DNA of 6,608 nt from Actinomycetota bacterium. Its GTDB lineage: Bacteria > Actinomycetota > Actinomycetes > Nanopelagicales > Nanopelagicaceae. The position numbers were made by a program, and so were the translations under genes. This document shows, piece after piece, positions 6,464-6,608 of this stretch. Under the pieces are notes generated by a model, which was given only the letters and a program-made list of their open reading frames with translations, was not told where the DNA came from and made no database searches. Where the stretch lies: assembly GCA_029978425.1 (NCBI GenBank), contig JAPOJL010000033.1:1-6608 (forward strand), given 5' to 3'. The stretch's first letter is position 1. The number at the start of each line of letters is the position of its first letter.

Positions 6464-6608
6464 ATCTATAGAAAGCGTTCTGGTCATAGGAAGCGGTCCT
6501 ATTGTTATTGGGCAGGCCTGCGAATTTGACTATTCGGGGACTCAAGCTTGTCGCGTTCTCAAATCAGAGGGCATACGAGTGATTCTTGTGAATTCAAACC
6601 CTGCAACA
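6450..6608 (+). CDS. carB: carbamoyl-phosphate synthase large subunit (5' end, cut by window end)
   Basis: CarB makes carbamoyl phosphate from bicarbonate, two ATP and the ammonia released by CarA. Only the first 53 codons lie in the window, out of a protein normally about 1,060-1,110 aa. They are unmistakable: after a short MPRDKS lead come [14 protein letters not shown] (residues 10-23), [11 protein letters not shown] (24-34) and [10 protein letters not shown] (44-53), the first nucleotide-binding region of the carboxyphosphate half. The ATG at 6450 matches the family start and overlaps the end of carA by 14 nt in another frame, with GGAGAG (6442-6447) just upstream inside carA. The overlap keeps the two subunits translated together, as their 1:1 complex requires. 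The frame is open to the final base. Confidence 0.97.
   Translation, partial: MPRDKSIESVLVIGSGPIVIGQACEFDYSGTQACRVLKSEGIRVILVNSNPAT

Overview
The window is a dense, fully collinear piece of a bacterial chromosome with the housekeeping layout of an actinobacterium: the end of the shikimate cluster (aroB-aroQ), then efp-nusB, then a BldD-family regulator on the opposite strand, then the start of the pyrimidine operon (pyrR-pyrB-pyrC-carA-carB). BldD orthologues next to nusB and pyrR, an EF-P with the KPGKGP loop, and a type II dehydroquinase all point to Actinobacteria. The base composition looks moderate (below 50% G+C by eye, not computed), start codons include GTG, and there is almost no spacer DNA. 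A streamlined, lower-GC lineage such as the freshwater acI group (Nanopelagicales) would fit; that placement is inference and needs a tree.

Layout. Positions 2-550 hold the 3' part of aroB (5' end outside the window), followed after 3 nt by aroQ (554-991), a 26-nt gap, efp (1018-1578) and nusB (1579-1989), which starts on the base after the efp stop. The bldD-like gene (2452 down to 1967, minus strand) converges on nusB, and their coding ends overlap by 23 bp. A 114-bp divergent region (2453-2566) separates it from the pyr operon. From 2567 to the end of the window, pyrR, pyrB, pyrC, carA and carB (cut by the window end) run without gaps, each start overlapping the previous stop by 4, 4, 4 and 14 nt. 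There is no gene-free stretch longer than 300 bases and no RNA gene, mobile element, repeat array or CRISPR.

Function. AroB and AroQ make dehydroquinate and then dehydroshikimate on the way to aromatic amino acids. EF-P rescues ribosomes stalled at polyprolines, and NusB serves rRNA antitermination. CarAB, PyrB and PyrC are the first three steps of UMP synthesis, and PyrR is the uridine-nucleotide-sensing RNA-binding regulator.

Main points of interest: (1) the short pyrR leader contains a near-perfect PyrR-binding hairpin whose lower stem pairs the very 5' end of the predicted transcript with the pyrR Shine-Dalgarno sequence, which suggests autogenous translational repression of the whole operon; (2) the BldD homologue keeps the spacing of the c-di-GMP signature but with altered residues (RED-X8-RSGD instead of RGD-X8-RQDD); (3) bldD appears to be transcribed leaderless. 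I see no wholly unknown gene system here; the novelty lies in regulation.
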